Shown here: one piece after another, positions 1-5,729 of the stretch
Layout of the letters: every line of letters begins with the position of its first letter
Position numbering within the stretch: position 1 is the first letter of the stretch
NCBI GenBank assembly: GCA_008080925.1
Contig: VMDJ01000108.1
Location: 1 to 6,944 of the forward strand
DNA length: 6,944 bases
Origin: Gammaproteobacteria bacterium
GTDB taxonomy: Bacteria; Pseudomonadota; Gammaproteobacteria; Chromatiales; Chromatiaceae
Direction of reading: 5' to 3'
The notes under the pieces: generated by a model
The model's database searches: none
Seen by the model: only the letters and a program-made list of their open reading frames with translations
Told to the model about the DNA's origin: nothing
Translations under genes and position numbers: made by a program

Positions 1-1086
1 GATGTGATTGGGCAAATGAAAGCCAGTGTGGCTGAAGCTGCTGCGGAGCCTGAAGTAGAGCAAACGCCAACTCCTGAGATCGCTGCGCCTGTGGAAGAAG
101 AGATTGATGATCGTGCGCCTGGTGAAAAAGAATCTCAGCGTCGTCCGGTCATTGCAAAACCCTCAGATGCTCCTGCGGGTAAGGCACATGCAAGCCCCGC
201 GGTACGTCGCTTTGCACGTGAATTGGGTGTTGATCTTTATCATGTGCCGGGTTCTGGTCAGAAAGGACGGATTACAAAAGAGGACGTTCAAGCCTTTGTT
301 AAACGTACTTTGCGTGAAGGCGCACCTCAAGTTACCAGTTCAGGTGGGTTTAGCTTACCTGCTCAACCGACGGTTGATTTCAGCAAGTTTGGTGAAATTG
401 AGCAGAAGCCGCTCGGTCGGATTAAAAAGATCAGTGGCAAGCATCTGCATAATGCGTGGTTAGGTATCCCGCATGTCACTCAGTTTGATGAAGCAGATAT
501 CACCGAGCTAGAAGATTTCCGTAAGGCGCAAAAAGCAGCGGCAGAAAAAGCTGGTGTCAAAGTGACCTTCATGCCGTTTTTGATGAAGGCCTTAGCGATG
601 GCGTTGCGCGAGTACCCGCAATTCAATGCCTCCTTAGCACCTGACTTGGAAAGCTTGATCTACAAGAAGTACCTGCATATCGGTGTGGCAGTCGATACGC
701 CAGATGGATTGATGGTGCCAGTGATCAAAGATGTCGATAAAAAAGGCGTGTTTGAATTGGCTGCTGACCTGATGGATGTCAGTCAGCGCGCACGTGATGG
801 CAAGCTATCGCCGAGTGATTTATCCGGTGGCTGTATCTCGATCTCAAGCTTAGGTGGTATTGGTGGAACCCAGTTCACGCCAATCGTGAATTCACCTGAG
901 GTGGCTATTTTGGGTGTCTCAAAAGCGGAGATGCAACCAAAGTGGAACGGTAGCGAATTTGTGCCGCGTTTGATGATGCCATTCAGCCTTTCTTACGATC
1001 ATCGCGTGATTGATGGGGCTGAGGGTGTGCGCTTTACCCAGCGTTTATCGAGCTTGTTGAGCGATATTCGCCGTTTGGTTTTGTAA
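1..1086 (+). CDS. aceF: Dihydrolipoamide acetyltransferase, E2 of pyruvate dehydrogenase (5' partial)
   Basis: E2 core subunit of the cytoplasmic pyruvate dehydrogenase complex; it moves the acetyl group from lipoamide to CoA. The reading frame is open from base 1, so the true start and the lipoyl domain(s) lie upstream; 361 codons are visible. Visible parts in order: an Ala/Pro/Glu-rich flexible linker (about residues 1-60); a peripheral-subunit-binding domain (about 63-102, HASPAVRRFARELGV then a GxGxKGRI turn) that docks E1 or E3; a second linker; and the catalytic acyltransferase domain (about 125-361). That domain carries the family signature DHRVIDGAEG; the catalytic His codon is at 1000-1002 and the Asp four residues on is present. 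The stretch VDFSKFGEIEQ and the ending SDIRRLVL closely match E. coli AceF, which favours PDH E2 over 2-oxoglutarate dehydrogenase E2. The lpd gene follows after 102 nt with no convincing terminator between, so co-transcription is likely. Confidence 0.95.
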   Translation, partial: DVIGQMKASVAEAAAEPEVEQTPTPEIAAPVEEEIDDRAPGEKESQRRPVIAKPSDAPAGKAHASPAVRRFARELGVDLYHVPGSGQKGRITKEDVQAFVKRTLREGAPQVTSSGGFSLPAQPTVDFSKFGEIEQKPLGRIKKISGKHLHNAWLGIPHVTQFDEADITELEDFRKAQKAAAEKAGVKVTFMPFLMKALAMALREYPQFNASLAPDLESLIYKKYLHIGVAVDTPDGLMVPVIKDVDKKGVFELAADLMDVSQRARDGKLSPSDLSGGCISISSLGGIGGTQFTPIVNSPEVAILGVSKAEMQPKWNGSEFVPRLMMPFSLSYDHRVIDGAEGVRFTQRLSSLLSDIRRLVL

Positions 1087-1134
1087 GCATTAACGTTTCC
1101 GATTGTTTTTCAGGGTGATTGTGTCCTTGAATAA

Positions 1135-1174
1135 GGCTTGGGGAAGTTGCGCGATACGTGTGATCAGACAAGCC
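1135..1174 (+). other. Possible stem-loop in the aceF-lpd intergenic region
   Basis: GGCTTG at 1135-1140 is the exact reverse complement of CAAGCC at 1169-1174. Between them, 1146-1153 can pair with 1157-1164 around a 3-nt loop, though half of those pairs are G-U. The outer arm ends two bases before the lpd ribosome binding site, leaving it free. The tract has no T-run, so it does not look like a terminator. It could be an mRNA processing or stabilising structure, or chance. Confidence 0.3.
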
Positions 1175-1176
1175 AA

Positions 1177-1181
1177 AGGGG
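1177..1181 (+). promoter_or_regulatory. Ribosome binding site of lpd
   Basis: AGGGG (within AAAGGGG) lies 7 nt before the ATG at 1189. This decides the start: the frame is open back to a TTG at 1138, but that codon has no comparable site and would add 17 residues not expected in the family. Confidence 0.85.
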
Positions 1182-1188
1182 TTTTAAG

Positions 1189-2610
1189 ATGAGCAAGATT
1201 GATATTCATACCAAGGTGTTGGTCTTAGGTGCCGGGCCGGGTGGTTACAGTGCGGCATTCCGCTCAGCGGACTTGGGTATGGATACCGTTTTGGTTGAGC
1301 GTTACTCAACATTGGGTGGTGTTTGTTTGAATGTCGGCTGTATTCCTTCTAAGGCGTTGCTCCATACTGCTGAGGTGATCAATGAGGTTGCTGAGCTTGA
1401 AGTGATGGGTGTGCGTTATACCCAGCCAAAGATTGATCTCGACAAAATGCGCATCGGTAAAGATAAGGTCGTTGCAAAGCTTACCGGTGGTCTTGCTGCA
1501 CTCGCAAAGCAGCGCAAAGTCCAAGTGGTTAATGGTGTAGGTCAATTTGAATCACCTCGTACCTTAACCGTGCAGACAGATGATGGCTTGAAGCGCATTG
1601 AGTTTGAACAATGCATTATCGCTGCGGGCTCTCGTCCGGTGCAGATTCCTGGTTTTCCAAATGATGATCCACGCTTAATGGATTCTACGGGTGCGTTGGC
1701 ATTGGAAGATATACCAAAGCGCATGCTGATTATTGGTGGTGGCATCATTGGTTTAGAGATGGCGACCGTTTATGCAACGCTAGGTGCGAAGGTCGATATC
1801 GTCGAATTACAAGATGGGCTAATTCCGGGTTGTGACCGTGATTTGGTTCGTCCGTTGCAAAAACGTTTGAGTAAGCAAGTTGAGAACATTTGGTTAAAGA
1901 CTAAGGTGTCCGATATCCAAGCACTCAAGTCAGGCTTGAAAGTCACTTTTGATGGCGATAAAGCACCAGAGCCACAAGCCTATGATCGTGTCTTGGTGTC
2001 GGTTGGTCGTGTGCCTAACGGTAAATTGATTGGTGCGGAAAATGCCGGCATCTCGGTAGATGAGCGCGGCTTTATCGCGGTTGATCAGCACATGCGAACT
2101 AATGTGCCGAACATTTATGCGATCGGTGACATTGTCGGTAATCCTATGTTGGCGCACAAAGCGGTACATGAAGGTCACGTCGCAGCTGAAGTGATTGCAG
2201 GCCACAAAGCGCTGTTCGATCCAATGACCATTCCATCGGTTGCTTATACCGATCCGGAAGTTGCTTGGATGGGATTGACTGAAACCGAAGCCAATGAAAA
2301 AGGTATTGAGATTGAGAAAGGCGTATTCCCATGGGCTGCTTCAGGTCGTGCATTGGGTATCCATCGTGAAGAAGGTATGACCAAGCTGATCTTTGATGCT
2401 AAAACGAAACGTTTGTTAGGCGCGGGTATTGTCGGCCGCAATGCGGGTGAGCTAATTGGTGAAACCGTGTTAGGTCTCGAGATGGGGGCGGATGCTGAAG
2501 ATATTGCATTGACCATTCACCCGCACCCAACCTTGAATGAGTCGATTGGTATGGCGGCCGAGATGGCAGAGGGCACGATCACCGACCTCATGCCACCACG
2601 AAAGCGTTAA
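1189..2610 (+). CDS. lpd: Dihydrolipoamide dehydrogenase, E3 subunit
   Basis: FAD- and NAD-dependent E3 that reoxidises dihydrolipoamide on the E2 of pyruvate dehydrogenase and related 2-oxoacid dehydrogenases in the cytoplasm. The 473-aa product has the usual length for an E3 without its own lipoyl domain. Features in order: FAD-binding GAGPGGYSAA (residues 14-23); the redox disulfide GGVCLNVGC with Cys46 and Cys51; NAD-binding GGGIIGLEMA (about 180-190); the second FAD motif YAIGDIVG; and the C-terminal interface domain with HPHPTLNES, where His446 and Glu451 form the catalytic base pair. All key residues are present. The start chosen is the ATG at 1189, behind a strong AGGGG site. The stop codon TAA shares its last base with the ATG of the next gene, so the hydrolase is probably translationally coupled. 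Next to aceF, this E3 most likely serves pyruvate dehydrogenase first, but it may be shared with the 2-oxoglutarate and glycine-cleavage complexes. Confidence 0.97.
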   Translation: MSKIDIHTKVLVLGAGPGGYSAAFRSADLGMDTVLVERYSTLGGVCLNVGCIPSKALLHTAEVINEVAELEVMGVRYTQPKIDLDKMRIGKDKVVAKLTGGLAALAKQRKVQVVNGVGQFESPRTLTVQTDDGLKRIEFEQCIIAAGSRPVQIPGFPNDDPRLMDSTGALALEDIPKRMLIIGGGIIGLEMATVYATLGAKVDIVELQDGLIPGCDRDLVRPLQKRLSKQVENIWLKTKVSDIQALKSGLKVTFDGDKAPEPQAYDRVLVSVGRVPNGKLIGAENAGISVDERGFIAVDQHMRTNVPNIYAIGDIVGNPMLAHKAVHEGHVAAEVIAGHKALFDPMTIPSVAYTDPEVAWMGLTETEANEKGIEIEKGVFPWAASGRALGIHREEGMTKLIFDAKTKRLLGAGIVGRNAGELIGETVLGLEMGADAEDIALTIHPHPTLNESIGMAAEMAEGTITDLMPPRKR

Positions 2611-3389
2611 TGGCGTTACATCTTAATTATCGTGAATACGCCGGCCCAGGGCCGGCGTTATTGTTATTACACGGTCTATTTGGTCGTGCTGCTAACTGGG
2701 GAGCGATAGCGAAACAACTCGCGACTGACTTCACCGTGATCGTGCCTGATTTACGCAATCACGGTGCATCGCCTCATGATCCTGATATGCGCTATGAAAG
2801 CATGACGGCAGATGTGATCTCGTTGCTCAATCGTTTAGGGATCAATGATGCGATTTGGATCGGGCATAGCATGGGCGGTAAAGTGGCTATGACGGCAGCG
2901 TTGAAAGATCCCTCACGAGTGCGAGCACTGGCTGTGGTGGATATGGCGCCGGTAACTTATACGCATAATTTCGATGACGTTTTGGCTGGATTTGATGCAG
3001 TTGATTTGTCAGCGGTGCAATCGCGCAAAGAGGCCGATCAACAGATGTCCCAGGTGATTTCGTCTCCGGCATTACGAGGTTTTCTGCTGCAAAACCTGCA
3101 GCGAGATCAGCAGAGATATCAGTGGGAGCTTGGACTGGAACATCTGCGTGCTGCCGTTTCGTTGATCACCGGTTTTGAGCAGCCGCAGGCTAAGTTCGAA
3201 GAAGATGCAGTCTTTATTCCTGGCAGCGAGTCGCATTATGTGACTGAGCAGAATTGGCCGATTATTCAGCAGCATTTCCCGCGAGCGAGCCGATGTGTGG
3301 TTGAGGGTGCGGGCCATTGGGTCTATGCCGATAAGCCCCAAGAGTTCATGCGTTGTCTGCATCAATTCCTACAATCACTCGACGATTAA
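2610..3389 (+). CDS. ybfF: Alpha/beta-fold hydrolase, YbfF/ABHD11 family
   Basis: Predicted cytoplasmic serine hydrolase of 259 aa, the usual length for esterase YbfF; the native substrate is not evident from sequence. It starts with a beta strand and HGLFG (21-25), whose backbone probably forms the oxyanion hole. The sequence RNHGASPHDPDM follows (49-60), then the nucleophile elbow GHSMGG with Ser87, an Asp at 111 in VVDMAPV that aligns with the acid residue of YbfF, a helical cap (about 117-190), and the catalytic His236 in GAGHWVYADKPQEF. These blocks match E. coli YbfF and human ABHD11 from memory. There is no signal peptide. The ATG overlaps the lpd stop (TAATG) and the upstream site is poor (only GAAAG), so translation probably depends on ribosomes finishing lpd. 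A terminator-like hairpin lies within codons 10-17. The context suggests, but does not prove, a role tied to lipoylated 2-oxoacid dehydrogenases. A general carboxylesterase or thioesterase is the alternative. The symbol rests on family similarity. Confidence 0.9.
   Translation: MALHLNYREYAGPGPALLLLHGLFGRAANWGAIAKQLATDFTVIVPDLRNHGASPHDPDMRYESMTADVISLLNRLGINDAIWIGHSMGGKVAMTAALKDPSRVRALAVVDMAPVTYTHNFDDVLAGFDAVDLSAVQSRKEADQQMSQVISSPALRGFLLQNLQRDQQRYQWELGLEHLRAAVSLITGFEQPQAKFEEDAVFIPGSESHYVTEQNWPIIQQHFPRASRCVVEGAGHWVYADKPQEFMRCLHQFLQSLDD
2638..2670 (+). terminator. Terminator-like hairpin inside the hydrolase gene
   Basis: The arms 2638-2647 (ACGCCGGCCC) and 2649-2658 (GGGCCGGCGT) are perfect reverse complements with one base between them; a sterically allowed hairpin keeps about 8 pairs with a 5-nt loop. 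The next bases, 2659-2669, are T-rich (TATTGTTATTA), created by four successive Leu codons TTA/TTG. The shape is that of an intrinsic terminator with an interrupted T-run, placed 48 nt after the lpd stop. It may end part of the pdh transcripts, or act as an attenuator that translating ribosomes keep open. It could also be coincidence of Gly-Pro-Ala codons. Confidence 0.4.
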
Positions 3390-3396
3390 GCAAACC

Positions 3397-3424
3397 CTCG
3401 CAACCACAACGGCTGCGCTATAAT
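3397..3424 (+). promoter_or_regulatory. Probable sigma70 promoter of argG
   Basis: A perfect -10 hexamer TATAAT lies at 3419-3424. The -35 is weak: CTCGCA at 3397-3402 matches 3 of 6 consensus bases with a 16-nt spacer. Expected transcription start is near 3431, giving a leader of about 38 nt. The bases just after the -10 are entirely G and C (GCGCGCC). The -10 sits in the middle of GC-rich inverted arms (3411-3418 and 3425-3431). No arginine-repressor operator is recognisable in 3390-3468. Confidence 0.65.
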
Positions 3425-3457
3425 GCGCGCCTTTCCTCATTTATTAGCGTGATTTTT

Positions 3458-3462
3458 AGGGG
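3458..3462 (+). promoter_or_regulatory. Ribosome binding site of argG
   Basis: AGGGG with a 6-nt spacer to the ATG at 3469. It fixes this start and suggests efficient translation. Confidence 0.85.
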
Positions 3463-3468
3463 CGCATT

Positions 3469-4686
3469 ATGTCTTCTGGCGTAAAAAAGGTTGTATTGGC
3501 TTACTCAGGTGGTTTGGATACCTCCATCATTCTGAAGTGGCTACAAGATGTGTATAACTGTGAAGTGGTCACCTTCACCGCTGACATTGGTCAGGGCGAA
3601 GAGGTAGAACCTGCGCGCGCTAAAGCTAAAGCGATGGGTATCAAAGAGATCTACATCGATGACCTGCGTGAAGAATATGCGCGTGACTTCGTCTTCCCTA
3701 TGTTCCGTGCCAATGCGATTTACGAGGGCGAATACTTACTGGGTACCTCGATTGCACGTCCTTTGATTGCAAAGCGTTTGATCGAGATTGCAAATGAGAC
3801 TGGTGCTGATGCCATCTCTCACGGGGCAACGGGTAAAGGTAACGACCAGGTGCGTTTCGAGTTAGGTGCTTATGCGCTTAAGCCGGATGTAAAGGTTATC
3901 GCGCCGTGGCGTGAGTGGGATCTGCTGTCGCGTGAGAAGTTGATGAAGTATGCCGAAGAAAATGGCATCGAGATTGATTACGCGAAGCAAGGTAAAAAAT
4001 CACCTTATTCTATGGATGCTAACTTGTTACACATCTCATATGAGGGTGATCAGTTAGAAGATCCATGGGTTGGCCCAGAAGATGACATGTGGCGTTGGAC
4101 CGTTTCTCCAGAGCAAGCGCCTGATGAGCCAACCATTCTGACGTTGACCTTCGAGCGTGGCGATATCGTAGCGATTGATGGTAAAGCGATGAGTCCAGCA
4201 ACGGTGATGGAGCATCTTAATAAAGTCGCTGGTGCGAATGGCGTAGGTCGTGATGACATTGTTGAAAATCGTTACGTGGGTATGAAATCTCGTGGTTGTT
4301 ACGAAACCCCAGCGGGTACCGTGATGCTAAAAGCACACCGCGCGATTGAGTCTCTAACTTTAGACCGCAATGCCGCTCATCTTAAGGATGAGTTGATGCC
4401 TAAGTATGCAGAAATGATCTACAACGGTTATTGGTGGAGCCCAGAGCGTGAAGCGCTGCAAGCTTTGATCGATAAAACACAAGAAACCGTTAACGGTGAT
4501 GTGCGAATTAAGCTATATAAAGGTAACGTGATTGTTGAAGGTCGTCGTTCTGAGTCTGATAGCTTGTTCGATGCAACGATTGCGACCTTTGAAGATGATG
4601 GTGGCGCCTACGATCAAAAAGATGCTGCAGGCTTTATTAAGCTGAATGCATTGCGTTTGCGTGTTGGTGCTCGTCGTAAGAAGTGA
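3469..4686 (+). CDS. argG: Argininosuccinate synthase
   Basis: Cytoplasmic enzyme of arginine biosynthesis that joins citrulline and aspartate with ATP, giving argininosuccinate, AMP and pyrophosphate. The product is 405 aa, the length of the common short bacterial type (as in Pseudomonas), not the longer E. coli type of about 447 aa. The N-type ATP pyrophosphatase loop AYSGGLDTS is at residues 11-19. The substrate-binding block SHGATGKGNDQVRFE is at 117-131, with the Thr, Asn and Asp expected to hold aspartate and citrulline. SPYSMDAN is at 178-185, and VGMKSRGCYETP lies in the multimerisation/synthetase domain. Nothing is missing. A promoter with a perfect TATAAT lies in the 79-nt gap upstream, so argG probably starts its own transcription unit although it follows the pdh genes in the same direction. 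The next gene starts 7 nt after the stop and is probably co-transcribed. No other arginine gene is in the window. Confidence 0.98.
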   Translation: MSSGVKKVVLAYSGGLDTSIILKWLQDVYNCEVVTFTADIGQGEEVEPARAKAKAMGIKEIYIDDLREEYARDFVFPMFRANAIYEGEYLLGTSIARPLIAKRLIEIANETGADAISHGATGKGNDQVRFELGAYALKPDVKVIAPWREWDLLSREKLMKYAEENGIEIDYAKQGKKSPYSMDANLLHISYEGDQLEDPWVGPEDDMWRWTVSPEQAPDEPTILTLTFERGDIVAIDGKAMSPATVMEHLNKVAGANGVGRDDIVENRYVGMKSRGCYETPAGTVMLKAHRAIESLTLDRNAAHLKDELMPKYAEMIYNGYWWSPEREALQALIDKTQETVNGDVRIKLYKGNVIVEGRRSESDSLFDATIATFEDDGGAYDQKDAAGFIKLNALRLRVGARRKK

Positions 4687-4693
4687 GATTGAT

Positions 4694-5650
4694 ATGAAAA
4701 GTAAAAGCTTGGCGTTTTGGTTATTAGGTATCGTTGCTACGGCAGCGATTGCGGCACAAATCGCACCACCGATTCGTGGTGATTGGACTGCAGAGCAAGT
4801 CACAAAGAATGTGTATGTCATTCATGGTCCTTTAGGTAATCCATCGCCTGAAAACCAAGGCTTTATGAATAACCCTGCCTTCGTGGTTGGCCCGGAAGGT
4901 GTGGTTGTGATTGATCCAGGTGGTACAGTACAAACCGGCCATCTGCTAATGAAGCATCTAAAAGCGACGACGGATAAGCCTGTCGTGGCGGTTATTGATA
5001 CGCATATTCACGGTGATCACTGGTTGGGTAATCAGGCAGTTCGCGAAGCCTACCCAGAAGTGCCTATTTATGGTCACCCACGCTTAGTTTCACGTGTCAA
5101 AGCTGGCGCGGATGTTGAGTGGTTGAGCTTGATGCATGAAATGACGCACAAGGCATCTGAAGGTACGGTTGCGATTCCTCCTGAAAAGGAGATCAAAGAT
5201 GGCGATCGTTTAAGCCTAGCGGGCTTAACATTCGAGGTGATGCACGTGGATAAGTCGCATACTGATAGTGATTTGATGTTGTACATTCCAGAGCTTGAAA
5301 CCGTCTTCACAGGCGATAACGTCGGTAATAACCGTATTCTGCGTATCGACCAAGGTAGCTTCAAAGGCAATATGGATGCAATTGCTAAGCTACTTGAGTT
5401 GCCAGCAAAAACCTTTGTGCCGGGGCATGGTCGTTCGGGTGGCAGAGAAGTGCCTGAAAATTACTTAAAGTACATGCAGACAGTTTACAAAGAAGTAGAA
5501 GCTGCATTTGAAGAAGGTAAGCCAGACTACGAGGTTCGCCCAACCTTGATGCCTAAGCTATCAGCTTGGAAAGACTGGGATGGTTTTGGCGATACGGTCG
5601 GTGGCCACATTAATACCAGCTACCTTGAGATCGAAGCGGCCGCCTTCTGA
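4694..5650 (+). CDS. Secreted metallo-beta-lactamase-fold hydrolase
   Basis: Predicted zinc hydrolase of 318 aa, exported to the periplasm or anchored at the membrane; substrate unknown. The N-terminus is a typical Sec signal: KSK, then a hydrophobic run LAFWLLGIVATAAIA, with likely cleavage after AIA (residue 20). The zinc-binding set of the superfamily is complete: HIHGDH with His104, His106, Asp108 and His109; His189 in SHTDSD (the family more often has GHT); bridging Asp208 in FTGDN; and His245 in VPGHG. The fold could support a beta-lactamase, a lactonase, a glyoxalase-like thioesterase, or a quinoprotein-associated (SoxH-like) hydrolase, and the sequence does not choose between them. 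The start is the ATG at 4694, which makes the signal peptide begin normally. An upstream in-frame ATG at 4646 lies inside argG, lacks a good site, and would put 16 residues before the signal. It follows argG by 7 nt, with a modest GTGAG site partly in the argG stop, and is followed by a hairpin terminator. Confidence 0.88.
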   Translation: MKSKSLAFWLLGIVATAAIAAQIAPPIRGDWTAEQVTKNVYVIHGPLGNPSPENQGFMNNPAFVVGPEGVVVIDPGGTVQTGHLLMKHLKATTDKPVVAVIDTHIHGDHWLGNQAVREAYPEVPIYGHPRLVSRVKAGADVEWLSLMHEMTHKASEGTVAIPPEKEIKDGDRLSLAGLTFEVMHVDKSHTDSDLMLYIPELETVFTGDNVGNNRILRIDQGSFKGNMDAIAKLLELPAKTFVPGHGRSGGREVPENYLKYMQTVYKEVEAAFEEGKPDYEVRPTLMPKLSAWKDWDGFGDTVGGHINTSYLEIEAAAF

Positions 5651-5675
5651 TTTAGTCAAGATAGACGATAAACCC

Positions 5676-5704
5676 TTGAGCCCCGCTTCGGCGGGGTTCA
5701 TTAT
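5676..5704 (+). promoter_or_regulatory. Weak candidate promoter overlapping the terminator
   Basis: TTGAGC at 5676-5681 and CATTAT at 5699-5704 each match 4 of 6 sigma70 consensus bases with an ideal 17-nt spacer. This would start RNA near 5711, just before the ribosome binding site of the DUF523-DUF1722 gene. The spacer is the terminator stem itself, and such short matches arise easily by chance. Confidence 0.25.
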
Positions 5705-5706
5705 GT
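5677..5706 (+). terminator. Hairpin terminator after the argG-MBL unit
   Basis: A 10-bp stem, 5677-5686 with 5691-5700, closes on the very stable C(UUCG)G tetraloop; eight of the ten pairs are Watson-Crick within the GC core and its flanks, with one G-U. It starts 27 nt after the stop of the MBL-fold gene. The tail (TTATGT) is T-rich but short and interrupted, so termination may be partial. Confidence 0.7.
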
Positions 5707-5716
5707 CTAGAGTTTG

Positions 5717-5723
5717 AAAGGGG
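5717..5723 (+). promoter_or_regulatory. Ribosome binding site deciding a TTG start
   Basis: AAAGGGG lies 6 nt before the TTG at 5730. There is no ATG or GTG at the right distance, so the TTG is the start. Confidence 0.85.
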
Positions 5724-5729
5724 TTTATT

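Noticed and set aside
1091..1110. T-run GATTGTTTTT after aceF as a terminator
   Set aside because: No GC-rich stem precedes it.
1127..1158. Promoter for lpd (TTGAAT with GATACG)
   Set aside because: The -10 matches only 3 of 6 and the spacing is about 20 nt; read-through from aceF explains expression more simply.
1138..1188. N-terminal extension of lpd from a TTG at 1138
   Set aside because: It has no ribosome binding site, adds 17 residues before the normal E3 start, and a strong AGGGG site sits before the ATG at 1189.
1306..2516. Minus-strand open frames opposite lpd
   Set aside because: They are shadows of a strongly conserved gene on the + strand, with no ribosome binding sites or recognisable domains.
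3432..3460. AT-rich stretch before argG as an arginine-repressor box
   Set aside because: No TGAAT...ATTCA type palindrome can be read in it.
4646..4693. N-terminal extension of the MBL-fold protein from an ATG inside argG
   Set aside because: It would put a Cys/Val-rich stretch before a well-formed signal peptide and overlap argG by 41 nt; the ATG at 4694 fits better.
5178..5213. Strong AAGGAG site with ATG at 5199 inside the MBL-fold gene
   Set aside because: The frame stops after four codons (Met-Ala-Ile-Val), and the site can be masked by a CTCCT/AGGAG hairpin. Probably just Pro-Glu-Lys-Glu codons.
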